A stretch of DNA of 64,000 nt from Mucilaginibacter gossypii (GCF_900100945.1 NZ_FNCG01000010.1:180185-244184), one strand, 5' to 3'. Positions 47,280 through 56,647 are shown, counted from the first letter of the stretch. Notes: generated by a model not told the origin, from the sequence alone. Program-made: numbers and translations.

Positions 47280-47434
47280 AAGTCAAGGAGTACAATTTTA
47301 GGCAAGTTGCCAATAAAGTTGACAACTTTTTTTATTAAGCGTCTGTTGGATATATAAATCAATATCAATTAAAAAATCTATCATTACAACGGTGCTTTTA
47401 GATTAAGGAATAGAGTCGTATCAACAGATAAATG

Positions 47435-47442
47435 TAAATTTG
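47435..47442 (+). promoter_or_regulatory. -7 box TAAATTTG of the AraC-FtsX gene
   Basis: Exact TAnnTTTG match, 23 bases before the TTG start at 47466. No TTG was found at the -33 distance. Confidence 0.4.
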
Positions 47443-47465
47443 GATGTAATTAAGCAAAGATTCGC

Positions 47466-50400
47466 TTGAACCCATATACCTTTAATATCAGCCTTTATGA
47501 CCTCGCCTCAACCGGAACCATATTTATCGGGTTGAATTTTTCGCTGCTTTTATGGTTTGGCAAGGGGATCAACAGAGTGGCTAACCGTTTGCTCGCCGTG
47601 GCCATGATAACCATTGTTTTGTGGATGGTTTGGGCGTTGTGTGCCGATATCGGGTTGGCAACCTATTTTCCCCGCTGGAATTGGTTACCACTGCAGTTTT
47701 CATTGGCTTTTGGCCCCTTGATTTATTTTTATGTTTTAAAGATAGTACGGCCGGATCGGGTATTTGGGTGGAAGGATCTGCTGCATTCCGGCCCCGTACT
47801 GGCAGAACAATTTATATTGCTGTTAGAAATAAAGGAGAGCTTAAGGACCAGTGAGCCCATTGATGATACTTTAACGTTTCAGCAAATGAGCCCGGTACTA
47901 CACCTGGCAGCATTTATTTCGGTGATAGTGTACCTGGTCCTCTCTTTCAGATTAATTGAAAACTATTACCGGGGCTTAAAATTCAACAGATGGGGCGACA
48001 GGTATAGGTTGAGCTTGCGCTGGTTACACCGGTGGTTGAATATTTTTGGTGTGCTGTGGTTATTGTGGATACCTTTTACAGCAATCAATTACTTTTATTA
48101 CCACAATGCACGGGGTATATACGCCTGCTACCCTTTATACCTGCTGCTTACAGTTGCAATGATACGGATAACAGCTGTTGCTTTCTTAAAACCGGAAAAA
48201 GAGGTGCCGGCCCATGTGCCGGTATTGCCAAAGTCAGGTCCATCTGCTGCGCTCAGGAAAAAAGGAGTGTGGCTAAGGAAAGCCATGCTTGATGACCGGT
48301 TATATCATGATCCGGAACTAAGCCTGACCACACTGGCAGAAAAACTAAAGATACATCCCCATGAGCTGTCCCGGATTATAAACGGAACGTTCGGCAAAAA
48401 CTTTAATGACTTTGTTAACGAATACCGTATCCAGGAAGTGACCCTGAAAATGCAGGACACCAATTACGACAGGTTAACGATGCTGGGCATTGCTTTCGAT
48501 TCGGGTTTTAATTCAAAATCAACCTTTAATCGTACTTTTCGTGAAATCACGGGTAAAAGCCCGGCAGCATACAAAAATGACCTGAAAAAAGGTGGCCCAA
48601 CTTATCATTTGAGCCCTTATTCCCGTTCGGCGGCAATAATTTCGTACCAGGAAGCCAAACCAAACTGGCCAACTGATAAAGTAAACCGGAATTATATGTT
48701 TAAGAATTATTTAAAAATAGGGTGGAGAAACCTGGTACGGCAAAGGCTTTACAGCTTCATTAATATTTCTGGCCTTGCTGTCGGGCTGGCCGTATGTATG
48801 CTCATCTCGCTTTATGTTGCCCATGAACATAGCTATGATCGGTTTCACAAAAATGCAGATCGCATATTCAGGCCTTTTGCCGAAACAAAAATAAACGGCA
48901 ATACCATTAATATGGATCATATGAGTTATGCATCAGGCCCGATCATTAAACAAACGCAGCCTGTTGTGGAAGACTATATGCGTACGCTGCATTATTTTAT
49001 GCCGTCGGTAGTTATTAACCCTTCAAAACCGGAGCTCAAATTCACTGAAAATAAACTGTTGTTTGCAGATCCTGGTTTTTTCAGTTTCTTTTCCTTTAAG
49101 CTATTGTCAGGGCAGGCATCGCAGGTTTTATCCTCACCTTTTTCGGTTGTGATATCACAGGCCATGGCTGCAAAATATTTCGGCAATGAAAACCCTGTAG
49201 GCAAACGCCTAACCATTAAAACGGATAGCGCCTATACTTACCAGGTAACCGGAGTGGCCGAAAATTGTCCGTCCAATTCTTCTATTGAGTATAATTTTGT
49301 TGCTTCCAACAGCGGTTTAATGAAAACCAGAATTTCTGACATGTTCATCGGTGCACCAGGAATAGGCGGGGGAGCTTTCGATGTTTATCTTCTTCTGAAA
49401 CACCGTACGGATACAGCAGTGTTGAGGCGTGGCCTCCTGGCATTTGATGCGGGTAAAGAAAGGGATCCAAACATTAAATTCTCACTGTTCCCGTTCTTGG
49501 ATCAACATTTGAAAAGGTCGCATGACAACTCTAATTTTAAATACCTTACCATATTCCCCCTGGTTGCTATATTGATCCTTTTGCTGGCCTTGTTCAATTA
49601 TATGAGCCTGTCAACAGCGAGGGCTACGTTGCGGGCAAAAGAGATCGGTGTGCGTAAGGTTTCAGGTGCAAGCCGCAAAGGCATCGCCATGCAGTTTTAT
49701 GTTGAATCAGCTGTTTTTTCTACTATATCATTTGGCATCGGCTGTTTGTTGTGTTTGTTGTGTTTGTTGTTCAAGCCGGTATTTTTTAATATTCTTCAAC
49801 TGCAAATCGATTATACATTTCTGCTCAATCCGCTAACTTTATCTATTTTGTTTGGGTTGTTGGTGTTAACGATATTAATAGCCGGCAGTTATCCGTCATT
49901 AGTGTTGTCGGGCTTTAAGCCGGCCATTACTCTCAAGGGAAAAATGAGCAAACAATCGGGTGGTATCATCATCCGGAAGATATTTACCACCCTTCAGTTT
50001 TCGATATCTGTAGCACTGATTATTTGTGGTATTGTAATAGACCGGCAGCTTTATTTTTTCAGGCACACAGAAACTGGTGTCGACCGTGATAATGTTATCA
50101 TGATACCGACTGGCAGCGGGCTTAAAAGTTATGCAGCATTTAAGCGGGATGTTATGTCATTGCCGGGCATAAGTAATGTAGCAACTTCCCGTTATGGAAT
50201 GTTCGGGAGTTATGACATAATCGGTATAGGCGGTAATTCCAAAGAAGAAAGCATGATGCTGCGTGGTTTAAGAGTAGATAAAAACTTCATCTCTATTTTG
50301 GGATTGCAATGGAAATATCCCCCGATACAGGATAACCGCTTAGAAGCAGGATCGAAAGTGGTCATTAACGAATTGGCTATAGAGAAATTGCACTTACCCC

Positions 50401-51098
50401 TTAACCCTATAGGAACTATTATTGATTCGGGGCCCGAGAAACTTGAAGTAGCCGGAGTGGTGAAAAATTTCAATTTTGGCTCGTTAGAAGATGCAGTACA
50501 GCCGCTGGGACTTTTCATTACAGCCGATACGGCAAGGGACTGGACACTCGGCTCGGGCGGGCGCTACCTGTTTGCCAAAGTACAACCGCGTACCAACTTG
50601 CCTACGCTGATCGGTTCGATACAAAACATTTTCAAAAAATACGATAAGGATACCCTGTTCGATTACACTTTTATGGATGATGCTTTTAATGCCCAGTATA
50701 AAGCCGAAGATAAGCTGGCTGCAATTTTCAGTGTTTTTACCGTCATAACTATCATTTTAGCTGCGATGGGCTTGTTTGGACTGGCTGCATTTACCATAGA
50801 GCAACGCACCAAAGAAATTGGCATACGGAAAGTTTTGGGCGCGAGCATATCATCAATCAACAGCCTGCTCTCCATAGATTTTTTAAAGCTGATATTGTTG
50901 TCAATTTTGCTGTCGTCGCCGGTAGCGTGGTGGGCCATGCATAACTGGCTTCAAGGCTTTGCTAATCGCATTACAATACAATGGTGGATGTTTGGAGCTG
51001 CGGGGCTGCTGGCTATCATCGTGGCAGTGTTAACTGTAAGCTATCATGCAATAAGAGCAGCCGTTACCAACCCGGTGCAGAGCTTAAGAAGTGAGTGA
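47466..51098 (+). CDS. Membrane AraC-type regulator fused to MacB/FtsX ABC permease
   Basis: 1210 residues; starts with TTG, because a stop lies five codons upstream. Residues 1-250 have about seven membrane helices, like the sensor half of 7TM AraC regulators. Residues about 270-376 are an AraC HTH (LTTLAEKLKIHPHELSRII, LGIAFDSGFNSKSTFNRTF, GKSPAAYK). Residues 411-1210 are a complete about 800-residue permease with two MacB_PCD/FtsX halves: WRNLVRQRLYSFINISGLAVG, LSTARATLRAKEIGVRKVSG, QRTKEIGIRKVLGAS. Residue 411 is an in-frame ATG (48696) placed exactly where stand-alone permeases start, so a shorter product is possible. Such permeases work with a separate ATPase, which is not in the window. 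One protein thus joins a DNA-binding and a transport module. Confidence 0.88.
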   Translation: MNPYTFNISLYDLASTGTIFIGLNFSLLLWFGKGINRVANRLLAVAMITIVLWMVWALCADIGLATYFPRWNWLPLQFSLAFGPLIYFYVLKIVRPDRVFGWKDLLHSGPVLAEQFILLLEIKESLRTSEPIDDTLTFQQMSPVLHLAAFISVIVYLVLSFRLIENYYRGLKFNRWGDRYRLSLRWLHRWLNIFGVLWLLWIPFTAINYFYYHNARGIYACYPLYLLLTVAMIRITAVAFLKPEKEVPAHVPVLPKSGPSAALRKKGVWLRKAMLDDRLYHDPELSLTTLAEKLKIHPHELSRIINGTFGKNFNDFVNEYRIQEVTLKMQDTNYDRLTMLGIAFDSGFNSKSTFNRTFREITGKSPAAYKNDLKKGGPTYHLSPYSRSAAIISYQEAKPNWPTDKVNRNYMFKNYLKIGWRNLVRQRLYSFINISGLAVGLAVCMLISLYVAHEHSYDRFHKNADRIFRPFAETKINGNTINMDHMSYASGPIIKQTQPVVEDYMRTLHYFMPSVVINPSKPELKFTENKLLFADPGFFSFFSFKLLSGQASQVLSSPFSVVISQAMAAKYFGNENPVGKRLTIKTDSAYTYQVTGVAENCPSNSSIEYNFVASNSGLMKTRISDMFIGAPGIGGGAFDVYLLLKHRTDTAVLRRGLLAFDAGKERDPNIKFSLFPFLDQHLKRSHDNSNFKYLTIFPLVAILILLLALFNYMSLSTARATLRAKEIGVRKVSGASRKGIAMQFYVESAVFSTISFGIGCLLCLLCLLFKPVFFNILQLQIDYTFLLNPLTLSILFGLLVLTILIAGSYPSLVLSGFKPAITLKGKMSKQSGGIIIRKIFTTLQFSISVALIICGIVIDRQLYFFRHTETGVDRDNVIMIPTGSGLKSYAAFKRDVMSLPGISNVATSRYGMFGSYDIIGIGGNSKEESMMLRGLRVDKNFISILGLQWKYPPIQDNRLEAGSKVVINELAIEKLHLPLNPIGTIIDSGPEKLEVAGVVKNFNFGSLEDAVQPLGLFITADTARDWTLGSGGRYLFAKVQPRTNLPTLIGSIQNIFKKYDKDTLFDYTFMDDAFNAQYKAEDKLAAIFSVFTVITIILAAMGLFGLAAFTIEQRTKEIGIRKVLGASISSINSLLSIDFLKLILLSILLSSPVAWWAMHNWLQGFANRITIQWWMFGAAGLLAIIVAVLTVSYHAIRAAVTNPVQSLRSE

Positions 51099-51130
51099 TC
51101 AGCTGAAACGCGTTAAATTAAACCTATTCC

Positions 51131-52102
51131 ATGAATGTAACTCCTCTGGTTAAAAAAATAAAACCGATTTTCTACTCGTTCCTAATCCTTTTTTGTTTGA
51201 TAGCTTGTAAACAAAGAGTCATAGTAAAACACAACGGCGAAAAAGACAGGATATCTTTTAAGCAGATATTTGGTATCAGTTATACCGAAGTGGCACGCAG
51301 GTTAGATAATGGCCTTTCGTTCAGCAAAGATGGTTACCAGTTGGAACCCGATTGGCAAATGGAATTTATTTCAAACGACTCTGTATGTATATATAGTCCT
51401 ATAAAAAAAGAATACATCAATTTTCCTCTTACCTGTGGGTACGATTCAATCTTTAACACAGCAAGGACCTGGTTTAAGGCGAGGGAAATAACGCGAGACA
51501 GTTTATTGTTTCAGCTTATTGAAGCCCATGCAGATTCAATAGATACAAGGGGATCAAATGTATATATGACCTTTTACGCTGATAATTACATAAAAAATGT
51601 GATCCACAAAGATACTGCGACTGTAAAGGCACCCGGTAAACAGGATACTTTGTTTGTTAAATCCCTCGTGGATTCTGCAGAAAAAGATTATCATAAAGCA
51701 TTTTCTGCACGTCAACCTCCAATTGTTGAGAGTAAAAGTAATCTGGTTAAAGTAACACGTCGGTACGCTCTTGGCGACATGTTAAACAACTTCGATACGT
51801 CCGATAATTATATGTATCCTACATACGATATTGCTATTAACCAGGCATATGCGAATTTTTATTATTCTTTTTCTGTTTTTGTTGACAACCGCGGAGATAT
51901 TCATTATGATAAACCGTTGATTCCATTTACTGGAAAAGGATATGAAGAAAGTTATACCGCACTATCAAAAGCAGTAATGGAAAGGTATTTAAAAAAATAT
52001 TTAAGAATCCGGCCCGGTTCTACATTAGGTATGATCCATCCAAGTAGTATCAGTATCCATGTTGAAGGAAAAAAAATCGTGCGAAGACGACTAGTTAAAT
52101 AA
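51131..52102 (+). CDS. Hypothetical lipoprotein
   Basis: 323 residues. A hydrophobic signal (FYSFLILFCLIAC) ends in a lipobox Cys near residue 26. No domain is recognised; the protein is rich in Tyr, Asp and Lys and looks globular. It starts 32 bases after the permease-fusion stop on the same strand, so co-transcription is likely. A terminator lies about 150 bases past its stop. Confidence 0.7.
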   Translation: MNVTPLVKKIKPIFYSFLILFCLIACKQRVIVKHNGEKDRISFKQIFGISYTEVARRLDNGLSFSKDGYQLEPDWQMEFISNDSVCIYSPIKKEYINFPLTCGYDSIFNTARTWFKAREITRDSLLFQLIEAHADSIDTRGSNVYMTFYADNYIKNVIHKDTATVKAPGKQDTLFVKSLVDSAEKDYHKAFSARQPPIVESKSNLVKVTRRYALGDMLNNFDTSDNYMYPTYDIAINQAYANFYYSFSVFVDNRGDIHYDKPLIPFTGKGYEESYTALSKAVMERYLKKYLRIRPGSTLGMIHPSSISIHVEGKKIVRRRLVK

Positions 52103-52443
52103 CATTTTTATTTCGTTAAGTGTCGGATTGAATTAATGGGTACCCGATTTGAGCTTTTTTAATTTCAAATAATAAATTTCTTTTGATAAAATGTGAATTG
52201 AGTCAATCCAGTTGGGTGTCCCTTGTTTGAACATTAATGCAGAGCCGGAACCGACGGGGAAAGATTTCTCCGCCCGTTTTTTATGATTATTTTCTCGACC
52301 CTTCATTTTGCCTGTTTAGGCTATTTATTTTTCCATATCAAACCTGCCATAAAATATTATTGGCGCAAGCTAACACAATTCGCTTTTTTACCTGATACTA
52401 ACTTAGTTGGTGTCCGGTATGCATAATAGAATTCCTGTTTAGC
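52103..52443. other. Gene-free region with two hairpins
   Basis: It contains the terminator at 52254-52282 and an 11-bp perfect inverted repeat (52430-52440 with 52453-52463) overlapping the stop of the truncated HxlR gene. ACTAACTTAGTTGG near 52400 resembles a small dyad. No gene is seen. Confidence 0.5.
52254..52282 (+). terminator. Intrinsic terminator
   Basis: ACGGG (52254-52258) pairs with CCCGT (52273-52277), with inner pairing GGA/TCC, followed by T6. Probably ends the permease-fusion/lipoprotein transcript. Confidence 0.7.
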
Positions 52444-52677
52444 TTATTTTTTAAACAGGAATTTTCGATGCGTAACTCCCCAGGCCGAAATAGCGGTAAT
52501 TACCCCATTTAAAGTCTTACCATGTTCCGTTAAATCGTATTCCACGGTTATCAGTTTCGTGGGCATCACCGTACGGGCTACTATTTGATTTTGCTCCAAT
52601 TCCTGCAATTCTTTCAAAAAGGGGCCGGAAAAATCAATATCTGCTCGAAGAAGGCGAGGTAAGTGATTTCGTCGCAT
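52444..52677 (-). pseudogene. HxlR-family regulator, C-terminal half only
   Basis: About 60 codons match the second half of an HxlR winged helix (FLKELQELEQNQIVARTV, KLITVEYDLTEHGKTL, ISAWG). The N-terminal helices with the DNA-recognition start are missing, and the first codons (from about 52620 upward) run over a Crp/Fnr-like remnant on the other strand. The gene has been cut by a rearrangement. Confidence 0.7.
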
Positions 52678-53130
52678 TAGTCGTTAAGGGCAGTTTCTGT
52701 TTATTCCCCCATCGAAGATGACAAGGAGGAACATGTGATGCGGCTCGCCATTGAGAACTGGTGGGTCTCGGACTTCAGCAGCTTAATGTCCGGCCAGACC
52801 TCCAAGTGTTTTATAGAAGCATTGGAGGACAGTGAAATCATCCGCTTTTCAAAAGATAAATGGGATGAACTGCTCGCCGCTTCGCCAAGCTTCAGGCGGA
52901 TCATCGAAGCGCTGACCACCAAAAATTTTGAGGCTGATCAGAACCGGATCTTCATCAACATCAGTGATCCGGCGGAGATACGTTATGCAACGTTCGTGCA
53001 GCACCATTCAACACGATACAACCGTATCTCCTTATACATGATGGCGTCTTTTCTGGGTCTTACCCGGGCATACCTCAGCCGTGTAAGGAGGCAGATTGTT
53101 AAGAGAGGCCATGCGGCTTCTTCGGCATGA
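52626..53130 (+). pseudogene. Crp/Fnr-family regulator, N-truncated and frameshifted
   Basis: First frame, from about 52626: NQYLLEEGEV...VVKGSFCLF, the cNMP-binding beta-roll. The frame then shifts by +1 in a run of five C (52706-52710) and continues as EDDKEEHVMRLAIENWWVSD, FIEALEDSEIIRFSK and a C-terminal HTH (MMASFLGLTRAYLSRVRRQ) to 53130. The N-terminus is lost at the junction with the HxlR stump. A shorter protein could start at 52735, but it would lack much of the sensing domain. Confidence 0.75.
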
Positions 53131-53242
53131 CCAGACAACGCACCTGACGATAGATACCATGGTTTCGGCTAAACCAAACATGGATTTGGATAAATCTTTC
53201 CCACTGTAACGGCGGTTCTTTGTATTAACAAAAAGAACCAAT

Positions 53243-54133
53243 ATGAAAGTATTCGTTACCGGAGCATCAGGCTTCGTAGGTACTGCCGTTGTGCAGGAAT
53301 TATTAAAAGGCGGTCACCAGGTACTGGGGCTGGCGCGTTCGGAAGCATCAGCAGCCAAATTAAAAGCAGCCGGGGCCGAAGTGTTTTACGGCGATCTGGA
53401 AGATCTGGATAGCCTGCGTAAAGGCACCGCCGAAAGCGATGGGGTGATCCATTGCGGCTTTATCCACGACTTTACACGCTTTGCCGAAGTTTGCGCGGTG
53501 GATGAGCGGGCCATAGAAACCATAGCCAGTGTACTGGCCGGTTCAGACCGTCCACTGATCGTTACTTCAGGGACCGCCCTGGTAAATCCCGGTAGTCTGG
53601 CTGTCGAAGATATGCCATCACCATTCAACCCTGCCTGGCCGCGCGCCTCGGAGCGGGCAGCAGAAACTGCCGCAGCCGCCGGCGTCCGTGCCGCCATTGT
53701 GCGTTTGCCGCCTTCAGTGCATGGCGATGGGGACAAACACGGCTTTATCCCTATCCTGGTGAATCTGGCACGAGAAAAAGGGTTCTCTGCCTACATTGGC
53801 GAAGGACAGAACCGCTGGAACGCGGGACACCGGCTGGACGCTACGTTATTGTACCGTTTAGCATTGGAGCAGGCAACGCCCGGAGCGCGTTTCCATGCGA
53901 ATACAGAAGAAGGCATAACCGTTAAAAGCATCGCCGAGGCCATTGGCGCTCAATTGAACCTACCGGTCAGATCGATTACCAGCGAAGAAGCAGCCGGGCA
54001 TTTCGGCTGGTTTGCCCACATGGCGGCGATCGATTGCCCGACTTCGAGCACGTGGACCCAAGAACACTTAAACTGGCAGCCAACACATCCTTTCCTGTTA
54101 ACCGATATAGAAAACGGCATTTACACCCAATAA
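53243..54133 (+). CDS. Extended SDR / NAD-dependent epimerase-like protein
   Basis: 296 residues. NAD(P)-binding motif TGASGFVGTAVVQELLKGG at the N-terminus, then GDLEDLDSL and an atypical active site where YxxxK would lie near the ERAAE stretch. This group is often annotated as SDR family oxidoreductase, close to atypical SDR/NmrA enzymes; the substrate is unknown. The GC content is visibly higher than around it. The next gene follows after a single base. Confidence 0.85.
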   Translation: MKVFVTGASGFVGTAVVQELLKGGHQVLGLARSEASAAKLKAAGAEVFYGDLEDLDSLRKGTAESDGVIHCGFIHDFTRFAEVCAVDERAIETIASVLAGSDRPLIVTSGTALVNPGSLAVEDMPSPFNPAWPRASERAAETAAAAGVRAAIVRLPPSVHGDGDKHGFIPILVNLAREKGFSAYIGEGQNRWNAGHRLDATLLYRLALEQATPGARFHANTEEGITVKSIAEAIGAQLNLPVRSITSEEAAGHFGWFAHMAAIDCPTSSTWTQEHLNWQPTHPFLLTDIENGIYTQ

Positions 54134-54134
54134 G

Positions 54135-55061
54135 ATGAAGTTAGTTGTAACCGGTTCTTTAGGGAACATTAGCCAACCGCTGACAGAAATATTGGTAACT
54201 CTGGAACACGAGGTTACTGTAATCAGCAGTGATGTAAAAAAACAAACAGCCATTGAAGCGCTGGGCGCTTCGGCTGCCATAGGCTCTATTGCCGATGTTG
54301 ATTTCCTTACAGCAGCCTTTCAGGGGGCAGATGCGGTTTACGCCATGATTCCGCTCAGTTTTACGGAGCCGGACCTGGGCAAGTACCTGCGCCGGATAGC
54401 TAAAAACTACGTGCAAGCTTTAAACACAACGAAGGTCAAGCGCGTAGTCGTGATGAGCGGTTGGGTCGCCGACCTGATCAAAAGCGAAAACCTCGAGAAC
54501 GAGTTTAACAGCCTGGAAGCTTCCGTGACTTTTATGCGCCCCGGATCATTTTATACGAACTTTTATCAGCATGTCGACATGATCAAAGGCAGGGGCCTGA
54601 TGGGCAAACTACTCACACTGCGTTACTCCGGCTTTTGGGCATTGCTGACGGGGAAGACCGGCCTGTTGATGGGCAATTGTGGCGGTGACGACCGCATTAT
54701 TTTCGTATCGCCCAAAGATATTGCCGTGGCAGTCGCGGAAGAGCTGGTGCTGATGACTGAGCAAAGCACCATTCGCTATGTAGGCAGTGAGGAGCTGACC
54801 TGCAACGAAGCGGCCAGGATCATCGGCACGGCGGTAGGCAAGCCCTGGCTGAAATGGGTGTTGCTGAGCGATAAAGCCATGCTGCAGGGATTGAAAATGG
54901 CTAAAGTACCCGAAAAACTCGCGGAAACTTTGGTAGAAATGCAGGCCGCTATGCACAGCGGTAAACCGCTGGAAAACTTTCATCGTAATCACCCGAAAAT
55001 GGGCAACGTTAAGCTCACAAATTTTGCCCAGGAGTTTGCCCGGGTATACCATCAAAATTAA
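54135..55061 (+). CDS. NmrA-like NAD(P)-binding protein
   Basis: 308 residues. Motif VVTGSLGNISQPLTEIL replaces the usual TGATGxxG, then GSIADVDFLTAAFQGADAVYAMIP and VKRVVVMSGW. Such atypical SDRs act as quinone or NADPH sensors or reductases. It starts one base after the preceding SDR stop and should be co-translated with it. An AraC regulator follows after 12 bases. Confidence 0.85.
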   Translation: MKLVVTGSLGNISQPLTEILVTLEHEVTVISSDVKKQTAIEALGASAAIGSIADVDFLTAAFQGADAVYAMIPLSFTEPDLGKYLRRIAKNYVQALNTTKVKRVVVMSGWVADLIKSENLENEFNSLEASVTFMRPGSFYTNFYQHVDMIKGRGLMGKLLTLRYSGFWALLTGKTGLLMGNCGGDDRIIFVSPKDIAVAVAEELVLMTEQSTIRYVGSEELTCNEAARIIGTAVGKPWLKWVLLSDKAMLQGLKMAKVPEKLAETLVEMQAAMHSGKPLENFHRNHPKMGNVKLTNFAQEFARVYHQN

Positions 55062-55073
55062 GTACCTTGTGTG

Positions 55074-55994
55074 ATGAGCAATTCAACGCCTTTCCGTTTC
55101 AGCACCATCAGCGACTATCATCGTGCCGTGGGCTTGCCCAAACCAGCTCATCCGCTGATCAGTGTGGTCCGCATGGAAAATATTAACCTGCCGATCGCCG
55201 AGGTGCCATTTAGCCTGGTGGGGGACTTTTACTGGATCTCGATGAAGAAAATGCAGCATGTCAAGTTCCGCTATGGCCAGCAAAACAGCGACTTTGACGA
55301 GGGTGTGCTCTTCTTTATGTCGCCCGGTCAGTTGTTTGGCGTGGAAAGTGTGGAGCATACAACAAAAAAGCCTGAAGGCTGGATGGTCCTGATCCACCCG
55401 GACTTTCTGTGGAACACGGCGCTGGCCAAAAACATCAAACAGTATGAGTTCTTTAGCTATTCGGTGAACGAGGCGCTGTACCTGTCCGAAAAGGAAGAGA
55501 CAATGCTCACCGCGATCGCGGGCCAGATAGAACAGGAATATAACACCGCTATCGACCGTTTCAGCCAAAGCGTCATCATTGCGCAACTGGAGTTATTGCT
55601 CACCTATTCGGAACGTTTTTACCAGCGTCAATTTATTACCCGTAAAAAATCCAGTCATGAACTATTGACTAGGCTGGAAGATCATCTGGACAGTTATTTT
55701 AACAGCGGAACCTTAGCGAAGCAGGGTCTGCCGAGCGTAACCCACATCGCCGAAATACTGAATATTTCCCCGGGGTATCTTAGCAGCCTGCTCAAAACAC
55801 TGACCGGGCAAACCATGCAGCAGCACCTGCATCATAAGCTGATAGAGCTGGCCAAGGAAAAATTGTCCACGACCAACCTTACGGTCAGCGAGATCGCTTA
55901 TGAACTCGGGTTCGAACACCTGCAGTCGTTCAGTAAACTGTTTAAGACCAAAACCAGCCTCTCGCCACTGGAATTCCGGCAATCTTTTAACTGA
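55074..55994 (+). CDS. AraC-family transcriptional regulator
   Basis: The ATG at 55074 is preferred over the adjoining GTG at 55071. The first about 180 residues are a cupin-like sensing part (FDEGVLFFMSPGQLFG, GWMVLIHPDFLW). Residues about 205-305 are the HTH pair (HIAEILNISPGYLSSLLK, VSEIAYELGFEHLQSFSKLFK, SPLEFRQ). It probably controls the two reductases encoded immediately upstream on the same strand. Confidence 0.92.
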   Translation: MSNSTPFRFSTISDYHRAVGLPKPAHPLISVVRMENINLPIAEVPFSLVGDFYWISMKKMQHVKFRYGQQNSDFDEGVLFFMSPGQLFGVESVEHTTKKPEGWMVLIHPDFLWNTALAKNIKQYEFFSYSVNEALYLSEKEETMLTAIAGQIEQEYNTAIDRFSQSVIIAQLELLLTYSERFYQRQFITRKKSSHELLTRLEDHLDSYFNSGTLAKQGLPSVTHIAEILNISPGYLSSLLKTLTGQTMQQHLHHKLIELAKEKLSTTNLTVSEIAYELGFEHLQSFSKLFKTKTSLSPLEFRQSFN

Positions 55995-56156
55995 TCGTTC
56001 TGTTAATTGTGGTTGATCCAATCCAACAAAACCGCCTCATGCAGGAAACCTGTTCTGAGCGATGCTTTCTTGTATGCCATTAAAAGAGTTGGTCGATGAC
56101 CATTAAAGTACTGTTGTGATTTGATAAGGATCGCCTTGTTATGAAAAACTATGCTA

Positions 56157-56516
56157 TCATTTCACTACCGGATCCCAGGTCCCCTGCTGTTCCGGCAGTG
56201 CGATCTGATTTCCCCAGTCATACATGGCTTTCAACACCGGAATAAGCGTTTTGCCCAGTTCACTGAGCTCATATTCTACCCGTGGCGGCTTTTCCATATA
56301 AGTATGACGGATGATCAGTCCATCCTCTTCCAGCTCCTTCAATTGCTGACTGAGTATTTTGCGTGAAATATCAGCCATTTGCACACAAAGCTTGCCAAAC
56401 CGAACCTTTCCTCCGTTCAGCAAGCGCACCAGTATGATGGGTTTCCATTTGTTTCCGATATAACCCACCGTTCTTACAACAGCGCAGTTTTCGGGATTTT
56501 GCAGCATCTTTCTCAT
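56157..56516 (-). CDS. HxlR-family transcriptional regulator
   Basis: 119 residues, full length. CAVVRTVGYIGNKWKPIIL near the start with the conserved Cys, then a winged helix (LSQQLKELEEDGLIIRHTY, RVEYELSELGKTLIPVL). In this family the Cys senses quinones or electrophiles in several studied members. It is divergent from an SDR gene; the 131-base gap holds a clear dyad, so it probably represses that gene and itself. Confidence 0.94.
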   Translation of the reverse strand: MRKMLQNPENCAVVRTVGYIGNKWKPIILVRLLNGGKVRFGKLCVQMADISRKILSQQLKELEEDGLIIRHTYMEKPPRVEYELSELGKTLIPVLKAMYDWGNQIALPEQQGTWDPVVK

Positions 56517-56522
56517 TTGTTA

Positions 56523-56582
56523 GTTACCAATAGGTTACTGCTATTTTGCTTTAGTTACCAGCTTGTAACCACTAATAGCAGT
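56523..56582. promoter_or_regulatory. Probable HxlR operator dyads
   Basis: ACTGCTATT (56537-56545) and AATAGCAGT (56574-56582) are perfect inverted repeats. Between them lie GTTAC (56554-56558) and GTAAC (56565-56569), also inverted, and GTTACC occurs again at 56523. The site lies next to the HxlR start and in the promoter of the divergent SDR gene. Confidence 0.65.
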
Positions 56583-56647
56583 GTATCATCAAATATAGTT
56601 CATCTGCTTTAGTTTCTTTGTGAAACAAAAGTAAATAACATAGAAAA

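Larger units (their letters stand above)
46866..47465. other. Gene-free region with terminator, tRNA-like scrap and palindrome
   Basis: It holds a strong hairpin (47040-47078), a scrap resembling a tRNA T-loop on the minus strand (47096-47106), a perfect 18-bp palindrome (47262-47279) and a -7 box for the next gene (47435-47442). The word AGGCAAGT also recurs (about 47246 and 47301). No ORF is convincing. Confidence 0.5.

Noticed and set aside
39100..47465. Insertion sequence or integrase explaining the accessory region
   Set aside because: No transposase, integrase or terminal inverted repeats were found in any frame of the region.
52735..53130. Functional short Crp/Fnr regulator
   Set aside because: The frame just upstream continues the same domain shifted by one base, so the short frame is part of a broken gene.
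55083..55586. 167-codon minus-strand frame inside the AraC gene
   Set aside because: Antisense to a well-supported regulator; His/Arg/Leu-rich shadow composition.
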